Origin: Fidelibacterota bacterium
GTDB lineage: Bacteria > Bipolaricaulota > Bipolaricaulia > UBA7950 > UBA9294
Reading direction: 5' to 3'
DNA: 5,358 nt
Assembly (NCBI GenBank): GCA_024278395.1
Contig: JAJRTG010000138.1
Location: forward strand, 1-5,358
Shown here: piece by piece, positions 1-5,331 of the stretch
Position numbering within the stretch: position 1 is the stretch's first letter
Layout: each line of letters starts with the position of its first letter
Notes under the pieces: generated by a model
What the model saw: only the letters and a program-made list of their open reading frames with translations
Database searches by the model: none
What the model was told of the DNA's origin: nothing
Program-made: the position numbers and the translations under genes

Positions 1-837
1 ACCAGCGACATCGATCGAAGGGTTGATGGTGAGAGGGGAGACGAATAGCAGCTCCGCCGCCTTTTTGAAGTGAACACCGGCGGGAAGGAGTTCCATGTCG
101 GCGTTTACCGCTCCGATCTCCATCAGTTCTTCACCGACGTCCTCAGAGAGATCATCTTCGAGCAGGTAGAAGAGCGTCTCGGCCGTTATCGGGGTCACAG
201 GGGCGGCCCCCTTCAACAGGCCGGCCCTGATCTGCTGGCCAGCCCCTGTGAGGGAGTAGTTGCCGCCGATGGGAAGTGAAAACGTGAGCAGCCGCATGGC
301 CTCGAGCTGCAGGATCTCTTCTTGGGAGAGGGGGAGGAGGCTCTTCTTCCCCGGGCCGGGAGGAGTCTGCTTTATCTTCTCGCACAGGGTGGGAGGGAGG
401 AAGATATCGGGGCCGGCGATGTTGTAGGCCTCCAACACCGACTCGGCTGGGGGGAGGAGCCTCCCATCCTTCATGAAGCCGCGACGCTCCAGTTCAGCGG
501 CGATCGACGGTTGGTCTTGAACCTCGCCCTGAGCCGCGCGCGCCACCTCTATCATCGAGATCACTTCTGATCCGATCCATCTGAAATCAGCGTCCCACTC
601 CTCTACGCTGCTCCCGCTTCTTACGAATTCAAGAAGAGCTTCACCGATCAGGTGTCCGGCCTGGGACAGGACAAACCGATCGTCATCCTCGTAGACAAGA
701 CCCGCCAGCTCGAGATGGTAGAGATATTCCAGTGCGTCATCGGTGAGGGAATCCCCGACCCTCTCCAGTTCCAACCCGTCGTTCCACTTTTCGATGAGTT
801 GGAGGATCAGTTCAGCATGTCCTTTGGTTACGATCAT
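1..837 (-). CDS. DUF505-like protein with repeated winged-helix-like units (5' part; C-terminus beyond window edge)
   Basis: I read an uninterrupted frame from an ATG at 837-835 to base 1, giving 279 residues with no stop, so the gene continues past the left edge. A perfect GGAGG lies 6 nt upstream of the ATG. The protein begins MIVTKGHAELILQL and has no signal peptide or membrane segment, so it is probably cytoplasmic. It is built from repeated units: a hydrophobic helix, a short turn with acidic or Asn residues, then a strand-plus-helix of the form xLxxAGxxIxxAL. I see four copies, at about residues 54-68, 124-138, 193-207 and 247-261, which look like wings and following helices of winged-helix folds. 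From memory this resembles the uncharacterised DUF505 family, whose members are several hundred residues long, but I could not run a profile search. The molecular function is unknown; a nucleic-acid-binding or regulatory role is only inference from the repeat shape. It lies 145 nt downstream of the transporter gene and probably has its own promoter. Confidence 0.75.
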   Translation of the reverse strand, partial: MIVTKGHAELILQLIEKWNDGLELERVGDSLTDDALEYLYHLELAGLVYEDDDRFVLSQAGHLIGEALLEFVRSGSSVEEWDADFRWIGSEVISMIEVARAAQGEVQDQPSIAAELERRGFMKDGRLLPPAESVLEAYNIAGPDIFLPPTLCEKIKQTPPGPGKKSLLPLSQEEILQLEAMRLLTFSLPIGGNYSLTGAGQQIRAGLLKGAAPVTPITAETLFYLLEDDLSEDVGEELMEIGAVNADMELLPAGVHFKKAAELLFVSPLTINPSIDVAG

Positions 838-843
838 CTCCTA

Positions 844-848
844 CCTCC
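844..848 (-). promoter_or_regulatory. Ribosome binding site of the DUF505-like gene
   Basis: On the minus strand the sequence AAAAGGAGGTAG precedes the ATG at 837, with GGAGG six bases from the start codon. This near-perfect anti-16S match is what fixes the start of the left-edge gene. Confidence 0.85.
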
Positions 849-907
849 TTTTGCGTTGGTTTCGGTTTCCCCATGACCGGACCTCGGTCTCTGCTCCTGA
901 TCGGTAC

Positions 908-941
908 GGTTCCCAGCCCAATTTTAATGGGGTGAGGGACC
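908..941. repeat. 34-bp imperfect inverted repeat, operator-like
   Basis: The segment is a symmetric dyad centred between 924 and 925, with matching positions GGT.CC...CCC.ATT on the left mirrored as AAT.GGG...GG.ACC on the right. Eleven of seventeen base pairs match without any bulge. It overlaps the candidate -10 box of the left-edge gene. No run of T follows on either strand, so it does not look like an intrinsic terminator. A regulator binding site is the more natural reading, but this is inference. Confidence 0.4.
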
Positions 942-949
942 AAATTAAA
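921..949 (-). promoter_or_regulatory. Candidate promoter for the DUF505-like gene
   Basis: On the minus strand a TAAAAT box (926-921, five of six to the -10 consensus) follows a weak TTTAAT (949-944, about three of six to the -35 consensus) with 17 bp spacing. It lies in the only clearly AT-rich patch of the gap between the transporter and the DUF505-like gene. The predicted start would leave a leader of about 75 nt. The -35 match is poor and the call rests mainly on position and composition. Confidence 0.35.
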
Positions 950-982
950 GTAAATTACCAAGACAAGCTTGTTAGCGCAGCA

Positions 983-1879
983 TCAACCGAGCAGCGTGAG
1001 GAGCAGCCACATGGTGGCGATGTTCCCGACGGTGGTCAGGAAGACCACGGATGAGACGAGATCGGGGCGGCGGTCGTACTGGAGCGAGAGGATGAGGGCG
1101 TTCACCGCAGCCGGGGTACTGGCCTCCACGATCAGCACCGACCGCAAAAGGCCGTGGATCCCGAACGCGGCGGTCAGCCCGAACGCGAGGAGCGGAGGGA
1201 TGACCAGCTTGGCCGCGGTGAGGGGGAGGGCCTCCCGCAACAGTCCGCGCAGCCGCACCTGTCCGAGCTGGATCCCGAGCAGGAGGAGTTGCACCGGGAT
1301 CGCCGCCTGGGCGAGGAGTTCGATCGGCCTTCCAATCGGGATCGGAAGCTCCGCCCCCGCCCCGCGCAGGAGGAGGGCGAGCGCGAACGCGTAGATCCAC
1401 GGCACCTTCAACAGGTTCAACAACAACCTCCCTATCGACATCCCCTTCCGCCACGCCGCTGTCCCCACCCCGAACGTGATCTGAAACGCCATGTGTCCGA
1501 GGATGTACAAGAGCCCGAGCCCGAACCCCTTCTCTCCGAACGCGAACAGCAGGATCGGAAGCCCGTAGTTCCCTGTGTTGCTCAAGGACAGGGTAAGGAC
1601 CGTCGCCGTGCGCGTCTCGCGGTCGAGCTTGAGGCCGCGGGAGGCGAGATGGGCGAGCCCGAACAGGATCCCGTGAAAGACGAAGACGAAAAGCAGGGTC
1701 TCCGAGAGCTCTCCGCCGCTGACCGGGCGGGTGTACAGGACATGGAAGATGAGGGACGGGGTGAGGATGTAGAAGACGAGCTTGGTGAGGATCGCCGGAT
1801 CGCGGTTCACGAGGCGCCCGACGAGGAACCCTCCGCCGGCGATCAGCAATACGGGAAGGAGGACGTTCAGGAAGACCAT
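983..1879 (-). CDS. AEC (auxin efflux carrier) family membrane transporter
   Basis: The 298-residue product is almost entirely hydrophobic, with about ten predicted membrane spans beginning directly at the N-terminus (MVFLNVLLPVLLIAGGG). This is the usual size and layout of the AEC/PIN-like family in the BART superfamily. Diagnostic signs are the SLSNTGNYGLP stretch at residues 98-108, the crossover motif of the first half, and the pseudo-symmetric proline sites AAIPVQLLLLG (192-202) and EASTPAAVNA (252-261) in the second half. Family members export or import small organic anions such as malate or other carboxylates; the substrate here cannot be read. I chose the ATG at 1879 because it follows the stop of the PHP gene after a single base (TGA-C-ATG), indicating translational reinitiation. 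Upstream in-frame codons would run deep into the PHP gene and give a non-hydrophobic arginine/serine-rich extension. It has no strong Shine-Dalgarno of its own. It is the last gene of the four-gene operon. Confidence 0.9.
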   Translation of the reverse strand: MVFLNVLLPVLLIAGGGFLVGRLVNRDPAILTKLVFYILTPSLIFHVLYTRPVSGGELSETLLFVFVFHGILFGLAHLASRGLKLDRETRTATVLTLSLSNTGNYGLPILLFAFGEKGFGLGLLYILGHMAFQITFGVGTAAWRKGMSIGRLLLNLLKVPWIYAFALALLLRGAGAELPIPIGRPIELLAQAAIPVQLLLLGIQLGQVRLRGLLREALPLTAAKLVIPPLLAFGLTAAFGIHGLLRSVLIVEASTPAAVNALILSLQYDRRPDLVSSVVFLTTVGNIATMWLLLTLLG

Positions 1880-1880
1880 G

Positions 1881-2726
1881 TCAGAGGCCGCAGAATTCCC
1901 TGATCCGATCCACGTACTTGCACGGAACCCGCACCTTCCCGAGCTCCTCCTTGACCGACCCCGGCCCGTGGTCGTCCGAGCCGCCGGTGAGGAGGAACCC
2001 GTGCTTCTTCGCAAGAGAGAGGATCTCGTTCGGAGCGATCGACAGCTCCCTGGTCACGTCCTCGTACGGATAGAAGACCTCGATCCCGTCCACCCCCTCC
2101 TCCTTCACCTTCGCCAGGAACGGCTCCCAGTCGGGTACGTCCATCAAGCAGGGGTGGGGGATCGAGGTCGCCCCGCCCGCTCCGTGCACGGCGCGCGCCG
2201 CCTCCCGGAAACCGGGCCGCGGGATCGGGACGTAACACGGCTTGCCGTTCCCGATCAGGGTGTCGAACGCCTCCCGCTTTGTGGCGACGACCCCTTTCTG
2301 CACCAGGATCTGCGCCAAGTGCGGTCTCCCGATGCTTCCGGCGGCGAGTTTCCTCACCTCCGCAAGCGTGATCTCCACCCCGGTGTAGTCGCAGCAGCGC
2401 ACAACCATCTCCTCCATCCGCGCCTCCCGCGCTGCCTGCATGCGGGAGAACAGCTCCACCAACGCCCCGGCCCGCGGATCGATGAAGTACCCGAGGAGTT
2501 CCCCGTAGACGCCGTCGAAGTCGACCTTGATCTCCACCCCGGCGATCACCTCGATCCCGTTCCGCACGTGGCTGCGGCTCTCAAGCTCGGGAGAGATCGT
2601 ATCGTGATCGGTCACCGCGACGATGGAGAGCCCGACGGCCCGAGCCCGGGAGACGAGCTGGGAGACCGTCTGCGTTCCGTCCGAGGCGGTGGTGTGCAGG
2701 TGCAGGTCGGCGTAGCAGATCTTCAT
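1881..2726 (-). CDS. PHP-domain metal-dependent phosphoesterase, YciV/TrpH (RNase AM) type
   Basis: This 281-residue protein is a complete PHP-family phosphoesterase. Visible metal-site motifs are HLH (H9, H11) with D16 in HTTASDG, TDHD (D40, H41), GVEI (E65), GRPHL (H136), PHP (H191) and SDDHG (D251, H253). Order and spacing match E. coli YciV, known as a 5'-3' exoribonuclease that trims rRNA (RNase AM), and related nucleoside 3',5'-bisphosphate phosphatases. RNA-end or nucleotide-bisphosphate hydrolysis in the cytoplasm is therefore the best guess. One oddity: where YciV has His in its EIH motif, this protein has Glu (E76 in GELLGY). The ATG at 2726 overlaps the wecB-like stop as ATGA, and a GGAG lies 6 nt upstream inside that gene, so the start is well supported. 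It is less like the CpsB/YwqE tyrosine phosphatases found in capsule operons, despite its epimerase neighbours. Confidence 0.9.
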   Translation of the reverse strand: MKICYADLHLHTTASDGTQTVSQLVSRARAVGLSIVAVTDHDTISPELESRSHVRNGIEVIAGVEIKVDFDGVYGELLGYFIDPRAGALVELFSRMQAAREARMEEMVVRCCDYTGVEITLAEVRKLAAGSIGRPHLAQILVQKGVVATKREAFDTLIGNGKPCYVPIPRPGFREAARAVHGAGGATSIPHPCLMDVPDWEPFLAKVKEEGVDGIEVFYPYEDVTRELSIAPNEILSLAKKHGFLLTGGSDDHGPGSVKEELGKVRVPCKYVDRIREFCGL

Positions 2727-3826
2727 AAAAGGCTCCTTTCCAGCGTTGTCACGATGCGCTCGGCCGCCCTTCCGTCCCCGTACGGGTTCTCCGCCTCCCG
2801 CATCCGCGCGTACTCCTCGGCGTCCTCGAGAAGCCGCTGTGCCTCGGCCGCGATCCTGCCGGGATCGGTCCCCACCAATCGCGCCGCCCCGGTTTCGATC
2901 CCCTCCACCCTCTCCGTGCGCTCCCGCAAGACGAGAACGGGGATATGGAGCGCCGCCCCGAGCTCCTGGATCCCGCCCGAGTCGGTGAGGACGAGGTAGG
3001 AGGACGAGAGCAGGTGGACGAACGAGGCGTAGTCCGGCGGGTCGATGAGGACGATCCGGTCGCGGCCGGACAGCTCTTTACGGACCACCCGTTGCACGCG
3101 CGGGTTGGGGTGGATGGAGTAGACGATCGTGATCCCGGGAACCAACCCGGTGAGCCTCCGCAGTCCGTCGCATATCCGGGCGATCCCGCCGGAGAGGCTC
3201 TCGCGACGGTGGGCGGTGACGAGGACGACCCTCCCCGGGAAATCGAAGCGCACTCGCGGCGGGATGTTCTCCCGCACGTAACGCAGGGCGTCGATCTCCG
3301 TGTTGCCGGTGACGACGATCGCCTCCTCATCCGCCCCCTCGCGCATCAGGTTCTCCCGTGCGGTCTGGGTGGGGGCGAACAGGAACGTTGCGATCCGATC
3401 GATCAGGCGGCGATTCATCTCCTCGGGGTACGGGGCGTACGGATCGCCGGTGCGCAGTCCCGCCTCCACGTGCGCCACCGGGACCCGGAAGTAATAGGCG
3501 GCGAGAGCACCGACGAACGCGGTCTGGGCGTCCCCCTGCACGATGAGCAGGTCGGGCCGCTCCCGGTTCAGGATCGGCTCGAACCGCTCCAGGATCGCCC
3601 GGGTGACGTAGAACAGGCTCTGATTCGGGATCATCACCGAGAGATCGTGATCCGGCGTGATCGAGAAGACCGAGAGCGCTTGATCCAGGAGTGAACGGTG
3701 CTGCCCGCTCACGCATACGATCGGCTCGAACCGCGGACTCTCCGAGAGCCTGCGGATGACCGGAGCGAGCTTGATCGCCTCCGGCCTGGTCCCGAAGAAG
3801 AAGAGCGCCTTCAGCCTCTCAGCCAA
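2723..3826 (-). CDS. wecB: UDP-N-acetylglucosamine 2-epimerase, non-hydrolysing (WecB/MnaA type)
   Basis: The 367-residue product aligns with E. coli WecB (376 residues) along its whole length. It is a cytoplasmic GT-B-fold enzyme interconverting UDP-GlcNAc and UDP-ManNAc for surface glycans. Motifs in order: FGTRPEAIKLAPV (11-23), SGQHRSLLDQ (40-49), QGDAQT (97-102), HVEAGLRTGD (119-128), PEEMNR (134-139), TGNTEIDAL (173-181), VTAHRRES (203-210), IHPNPRV (238-244) and TDSGGIQE (281-288). The catalytic residues known in E. coli (D95, E117, E131, H213) correspond to D99, E121, E135 and H206, all present. The Glu after SGGIQE, expected to bind the UDP ribose, is Leu (L289). The start is forced: an in-frame TGA sits directly before the TTG at 3826, and the FGTRPEA motif begins ten residues later. 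A weak AAAGG lies 7 nt upstream. The gene overlaps the upstream epimerase by 16 nt. Bifunctional hydrolysing epimerases are much longer and are excluded. Confidence 0.92.
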   Translation of the reverse strand: MAERLKALFFFGTRPEAIKLAPVIRRLSESPRFEPIVCVSGQHRSLLDQALSVFSITPDHDLSVMIPNQSLFYVTRAILERFEPILNRERPDLLIVQGDAQTAFVGALAAYYFRVPVAHVEAGLRTGDPYAPYPEEMNRRLIDRIATFLFAPTQTARENLMREGADEEAIVVTGNTEIDALRYVRENIPPRVRFDFPGRVVLVTAHRRESLSGGIARICDGLRRLTGLVPGITIVYSIHPNPRVQRVVRKELSGRDRIVLIDPPDYASFVHLLSSSYLVLTDSGGIQELGAALHIPVLVLRERTERVEGIETGAARLVGTDPGRIAAEAQRLLEDAEEYARMREAENPYGDGRAAERIVTTLERSLL

Positions 3827-4755
3827 TCAACGACCTTTCGCAGCCCCTCACCGAAGCTCGTCTCCGGGACGAATCCGAGGACCTCACGGGCGCGGGAGAT
3901 GTCCAACCTGCTCTCCATCAACTCCCCCGGACGCGGATCCCCGTGGACCGCTTCCTTGTCGAAACCGATGACCTCGGCGAGCATCCGGTAGAGCTCGTTA
4001 ACCGAGGTCGAGACCCCGGAGCCGATGTTGAACGCGCAGTCGTCCGGGGTTTCGGGGGTACCCGCGCGTTGGGACAGGTAGTCGATCGCGAGCAGGTTCG
4101 CGCGCGCCACGTCCCCGACGAACACGTAATCGCGCACCTGGTCGCCGCTCCCGAAGATCGTTGGCGTCTCGCCGGCAAGGATCGCTCCGGCGAATATCGA
4201 GACCACCCCGGCTTCTCCCTTCGGGTCCTGACGCGGGCCGTACACGTTCCCGTAGCGCAGGGCGACCGTGGGCAACCCGAACGTTCTCTGATAGACGAAC
4301 ATGTAGTTCTCCACCGCCGCCTTCGCCGCCCCGTACGGGCTGATCGGCGCCTTCACCGCCGTCTCCGGGGCCGGGGTCGGGGTCTCCCCGTAGATCGCCC
4401 CCCCGGAGGAGGCGAAGATGAAGCCTTCGGCCTTGTGCTTGACCGCCTGCTCGAGCAGGTTGATCGAGCCGATGATGTTCACGGCCGCGTCGAACGCGGG
4501 ATCGGCGACTGAGCGGCGGATGTCGATCTGAGCGGCGTGGTGGTTCACGATCTGCGGACGAAACTGGGTGAAGACCCGGTCGATCGCGGCCGCGTCCCGG
4601 ATGTCGAGCTTGGCGAAGAGCGCCTTCGGGTTGAGGTTCCCCGCCTTGCCGGTGGAGAGGTCGTCGATCACGAGGACCTCGTGTCCGGCCGCGATGTAGG
4701 AATCAACGATGTGTGAGCCGATGAACCCGGCTCCACCTGTAACTGCTATACGCAT
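3811..4755 (-). CDS. NAD-dependent nucleotide-sugar epimerase (GalE-like extended SDR)
   Basis: This 314-residue protein has the full set of extended short-chain dehydrogenase motifs. They are TGGAGFIG for NAD binding (6-13), IDDLSTG after the second strand (30-36), NHHAAQ (71-76), SSGGAIYGE with the catalytic serine (116-124), the YGAAK dyad (Y141, K145), RYGNVYGPRQ (167-176) and RDYVFVGDVA (208-217). It should be a cytoplasmic 4-epimerase acting on UDP-glucose/UDP-galactose or UDP-GlcNAc/UDP-GalNAc; a related dehydratase or epimerase cannot be ruled out. It is shorter than E. coli GalE (338 residues), matching compact forms common in thermophiles and archaea. The ATG at 4755 follows a GGAAGGGGG purine tract four bases upstream, and an in-frame TAG at 4788-4786 bounds any extension. 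It is the first gene of the minus-strand operon, overlapping the wecB-like gene by 16 nt, which suggests joint supply of UDP-sugars for glycan assembly. Confidence 0.9.
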   Translation of the reverse strand: MRIAVTGGAGFIGSHIVDSYIAAGHEVLVIDDLSTGKAGNLNPKALFAKLDIRDAAAIDRVFTQFRPQIVNHHAAQIDIRRSVADPAFDAAVNIIGSINLLEQAVKHKAEGFIFASSGGAIYGETPTPAPETAVKAPISPYGAAKAAVENYMFVYQRTFGLPTVALRYGNVYGPRQDPKGEAGVVSIFAGAILAGETPTIFGSGDQVRDYVFVGDVARANLLAIDYLSQRAGTPETPDDCAFNIGSGVSTSVNELYRMLAEVIGFDKEAVHGDPRPGELMESRLDISRAREVLGFVPETSFGEGLRKVVDWLRG

Positions 4756-4774
4756 CTTACCCCCTTCCAGTTTA

Positions 4775-4808
4775 ACCGGGAGAGCCTACCCCGAACCGAT
4801 TTCCCGGT
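4775..4808. repeat. Inverted repeat bracketing the operon promoter
   Basis: ACCGGGA at 4775-4781 is the exact reverse complement of TCCCGGT at 4802-4808, separated by 20 bp. The arms touch the -35 box and the position just downstream of the -10 box of the candidate minus-strand promoter. A two-half-site operator or chance are both possible. Confidence 0.3.
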
Positions 4809-4811
4809 CAA
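4783..4811 (-). promoter_or_regulatory. Candidate promoter of the epimerase-PHP-transporter operon
   Basis: On the minus strand TTGACC (4811-4806, five of six to the -35 consensus) is followed after exactly 17 bp by TAGGCT (4788-4783, three of six to the -10 consensus). The predicted transcription start is roughly 20 nt before the epimerase ATG, just upstream of its purine-rich ribosome binding site. The -35 match and spacing are good, the -10 is weak. Confidence 0.45.
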
Positions 4812-4821
4812 GGAGACAGGC

Positions 4822-4835
4822 CCGAGAATTCTCGG
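4822..4835. repeat. Perfect 14-bp palindrome in the divergent promoter region
   Basis: The sequence CCGAGAATTCTCGG is its own reverse complement. It lies between the two divergent transcription units and covers the expected -35 position of the plus-strand promoter, a typical place for a repressor operator. It has no loop and no T run, so it is not a terminator. Binding by a homodimeric regulator is inferred. Confidence 0.45.
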
Positions 4836-4857
4836 ATCCGCCCGCTTCACGTAGAAT
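4829..4857 (+). promoter_or_regulatory. Candidate promoter of the PPOX-like gene
   Basis: TAGAAT at 4852-4857 matches the -10 consensus in five of six bases. The hexamer 17 bp upstream, TTCTCG at 4829-4834, matches a -35 box only weakly and lies inside the 14-bp palindrome. Transcription would start close to the ribosome binding site, giving a very short leader. A weak -35 overlapped by a palindrome fits a regulated promoter. Confidence 0.4.
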
Positions 4858-4865
4858 CGGTAAAA

Positions 4866-4870
4866 GGAGG
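4866..4870 (+). promoter_or_regulatory. Ribosome binding site that decides the TTG start
   Basis: AAAAGGAGGTAG contains a perfect GGAGG eight bases before the TTG at 4879. An in-frame TAA at 4861-4863 rules out any earlier start, and the next in-frame ATG would remove the first 19 residues. Confidence 0.85.
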
Positions 4871-4878
4871 TAGCAAAA

Positions 4879-5313
4879 TTGACGAACGATATAGAGAAGG
4901 AGGCGTGGGACGAGTTTTCGGGTTATGAGACGGTGATGCTGGCGACAAGCGAAGGCGACCAGCCGCGGGTCCGCCCCGTCACCCTGATCCGCTACCGGGA
5001 TTCCTTCTGGGTGGCGACCGGTGCGGAGAGCGCCAAGGTCGCCCAGATCCGCGCCGATCCCAAGGTCGAACTCTGTCTGCCCCTGCAGAGCGACGCGGGG
5101 AACGGGTACGTGCGGGTCGCCGGAAGCGGCGAGGTTGTGGATGATAAAAAGACCAAGGAGGAGCTCGCCCGCTACATCAGGTTCTTCGCGGATTACTGGG
5201 AGGGGGCGGACGACCCCACCTACGCCCTGATCAGGATCTCGCCCCGGGAGGTGGAGTATCTGCAACCCGGTGATATGCTGCCGAAAAGATTCTCCGTTCG
5301 GGAATGGTTATAA
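4879..5313 (+). CDS. Pyridoxamine 5'-phosphate oxidase-like FMN-binding split-barrel protein
   Basis: The product has 144 residues, the size of the small single-domain PPOX-like (general stress protein 26-type) flavoproteins. The pattern fits: an N-terminal helix, then VMLATSEGDQPRVRPV (19-34), DSFWVATG (41-48), SAKVAQIRADPKVELC (51-66), the strand YVRVAGSGEVV (77-87), and a final strand around YALIRISPREVEYL (115-128). In this family such proteins bind FMN, F420 or haem in a dimeric beta-barrel and act as reductases or stress proteins. The cofactor cannot be decided here, and true PdxH activity is unlikely because the protein is too short and lacks the PdxH C-terminal region. The start is a TTG with a strong ribosome binding site. 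The gene is divergent from the epimerase operon and lies 18 nt upstream of an Fpg/Nei-type DNA glycosylase start, so the two are probably cotranscribed. Confidence 0.82.
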   Translation: MTNDIEKEAWDEFSGYETVMLATSEGDQPRVRPVTLIRYRDSFWVATGAESAKVAQIRADPKVELCLPLQSDAGNGYVRVAGSGEVVDDKKTKEELARYIRFFADYWEGADDPTYALIRISPREVEYLQPGDMLPKRFSVREWL

Positions 5314-5320
5314 TCACTTA

Positions 5321-5327
5321 GAGGGGG
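5321..5327 (+). promoter_or_regulatory. Ribosome binding site of the DNA glycosylase gene
   Basis: A GAGGGGG purine tract ends four bases before the ATG at 5332, within the 18-nt gap after the PPOX-like stop. No promoter or terminator fits in this gap, so the downstream gene is probably cotranscribed. Confidence 0.65.
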
Positions 5328-5331
5328 ACAG

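Noticed and set aside
908..941. Intrinsic terminator for the transporter operon
   Set aside because: The dyad is imperfect and is not followed by a run of T on either strand, so termination by this element is unlikely. I saw no other terminator in the gap.
963..972. Ten-bp palindrome ACAAGCTTGT just after the transporter stop
   Set aside because: Short, isolated and not placed at a promoter; a palindrome of this length can arise by chance in a window this size.
652..1054. Plus-strand open frames across the DUF505-like start and the intergenic gap
   Set aside because: No recognisable motifs, composition typical of antisense frames, and they run across the ribosome binding site and promoter-like region of the minus-strand gene.
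1880..2014. Longer N-terminus for the transporter starting at 2014
   Set aside because: The extra 45 residues are Ser/Arg/Gly-rich, lie entirely inside the PHP gene in another frame, and would precede a normal hydrophobic AEC N-terminus that starts neatly at the coupled ATG at 1879.
1154..2999. Long plus-strand open frames of 249 and 405 codons opposite the transporter, PHP and wecB-like genes
   Set aside because: Their translations are rich in Arg, Pro, Glu and Asp with no domain motifs, as expected of antisense frames in GC-rich genes. The minus strand holds recognisable proteins over the whole stretch.
2945..3694. Plus-strand open frame of 249 codons opposite the wecB-like gene
   Set aside because: Low-complexity charged translation, no ribosome binding site at a suitable start, and fully covered by a confidently identified gene on the other strand.
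4786..5265. Minus-strand open frame of 159 codons opposite the PPOX-like gene
   Set aside because: It is antisense to a gene with clear family motifs and a strong ribosome binding site, and it covers the divergent promoter region.
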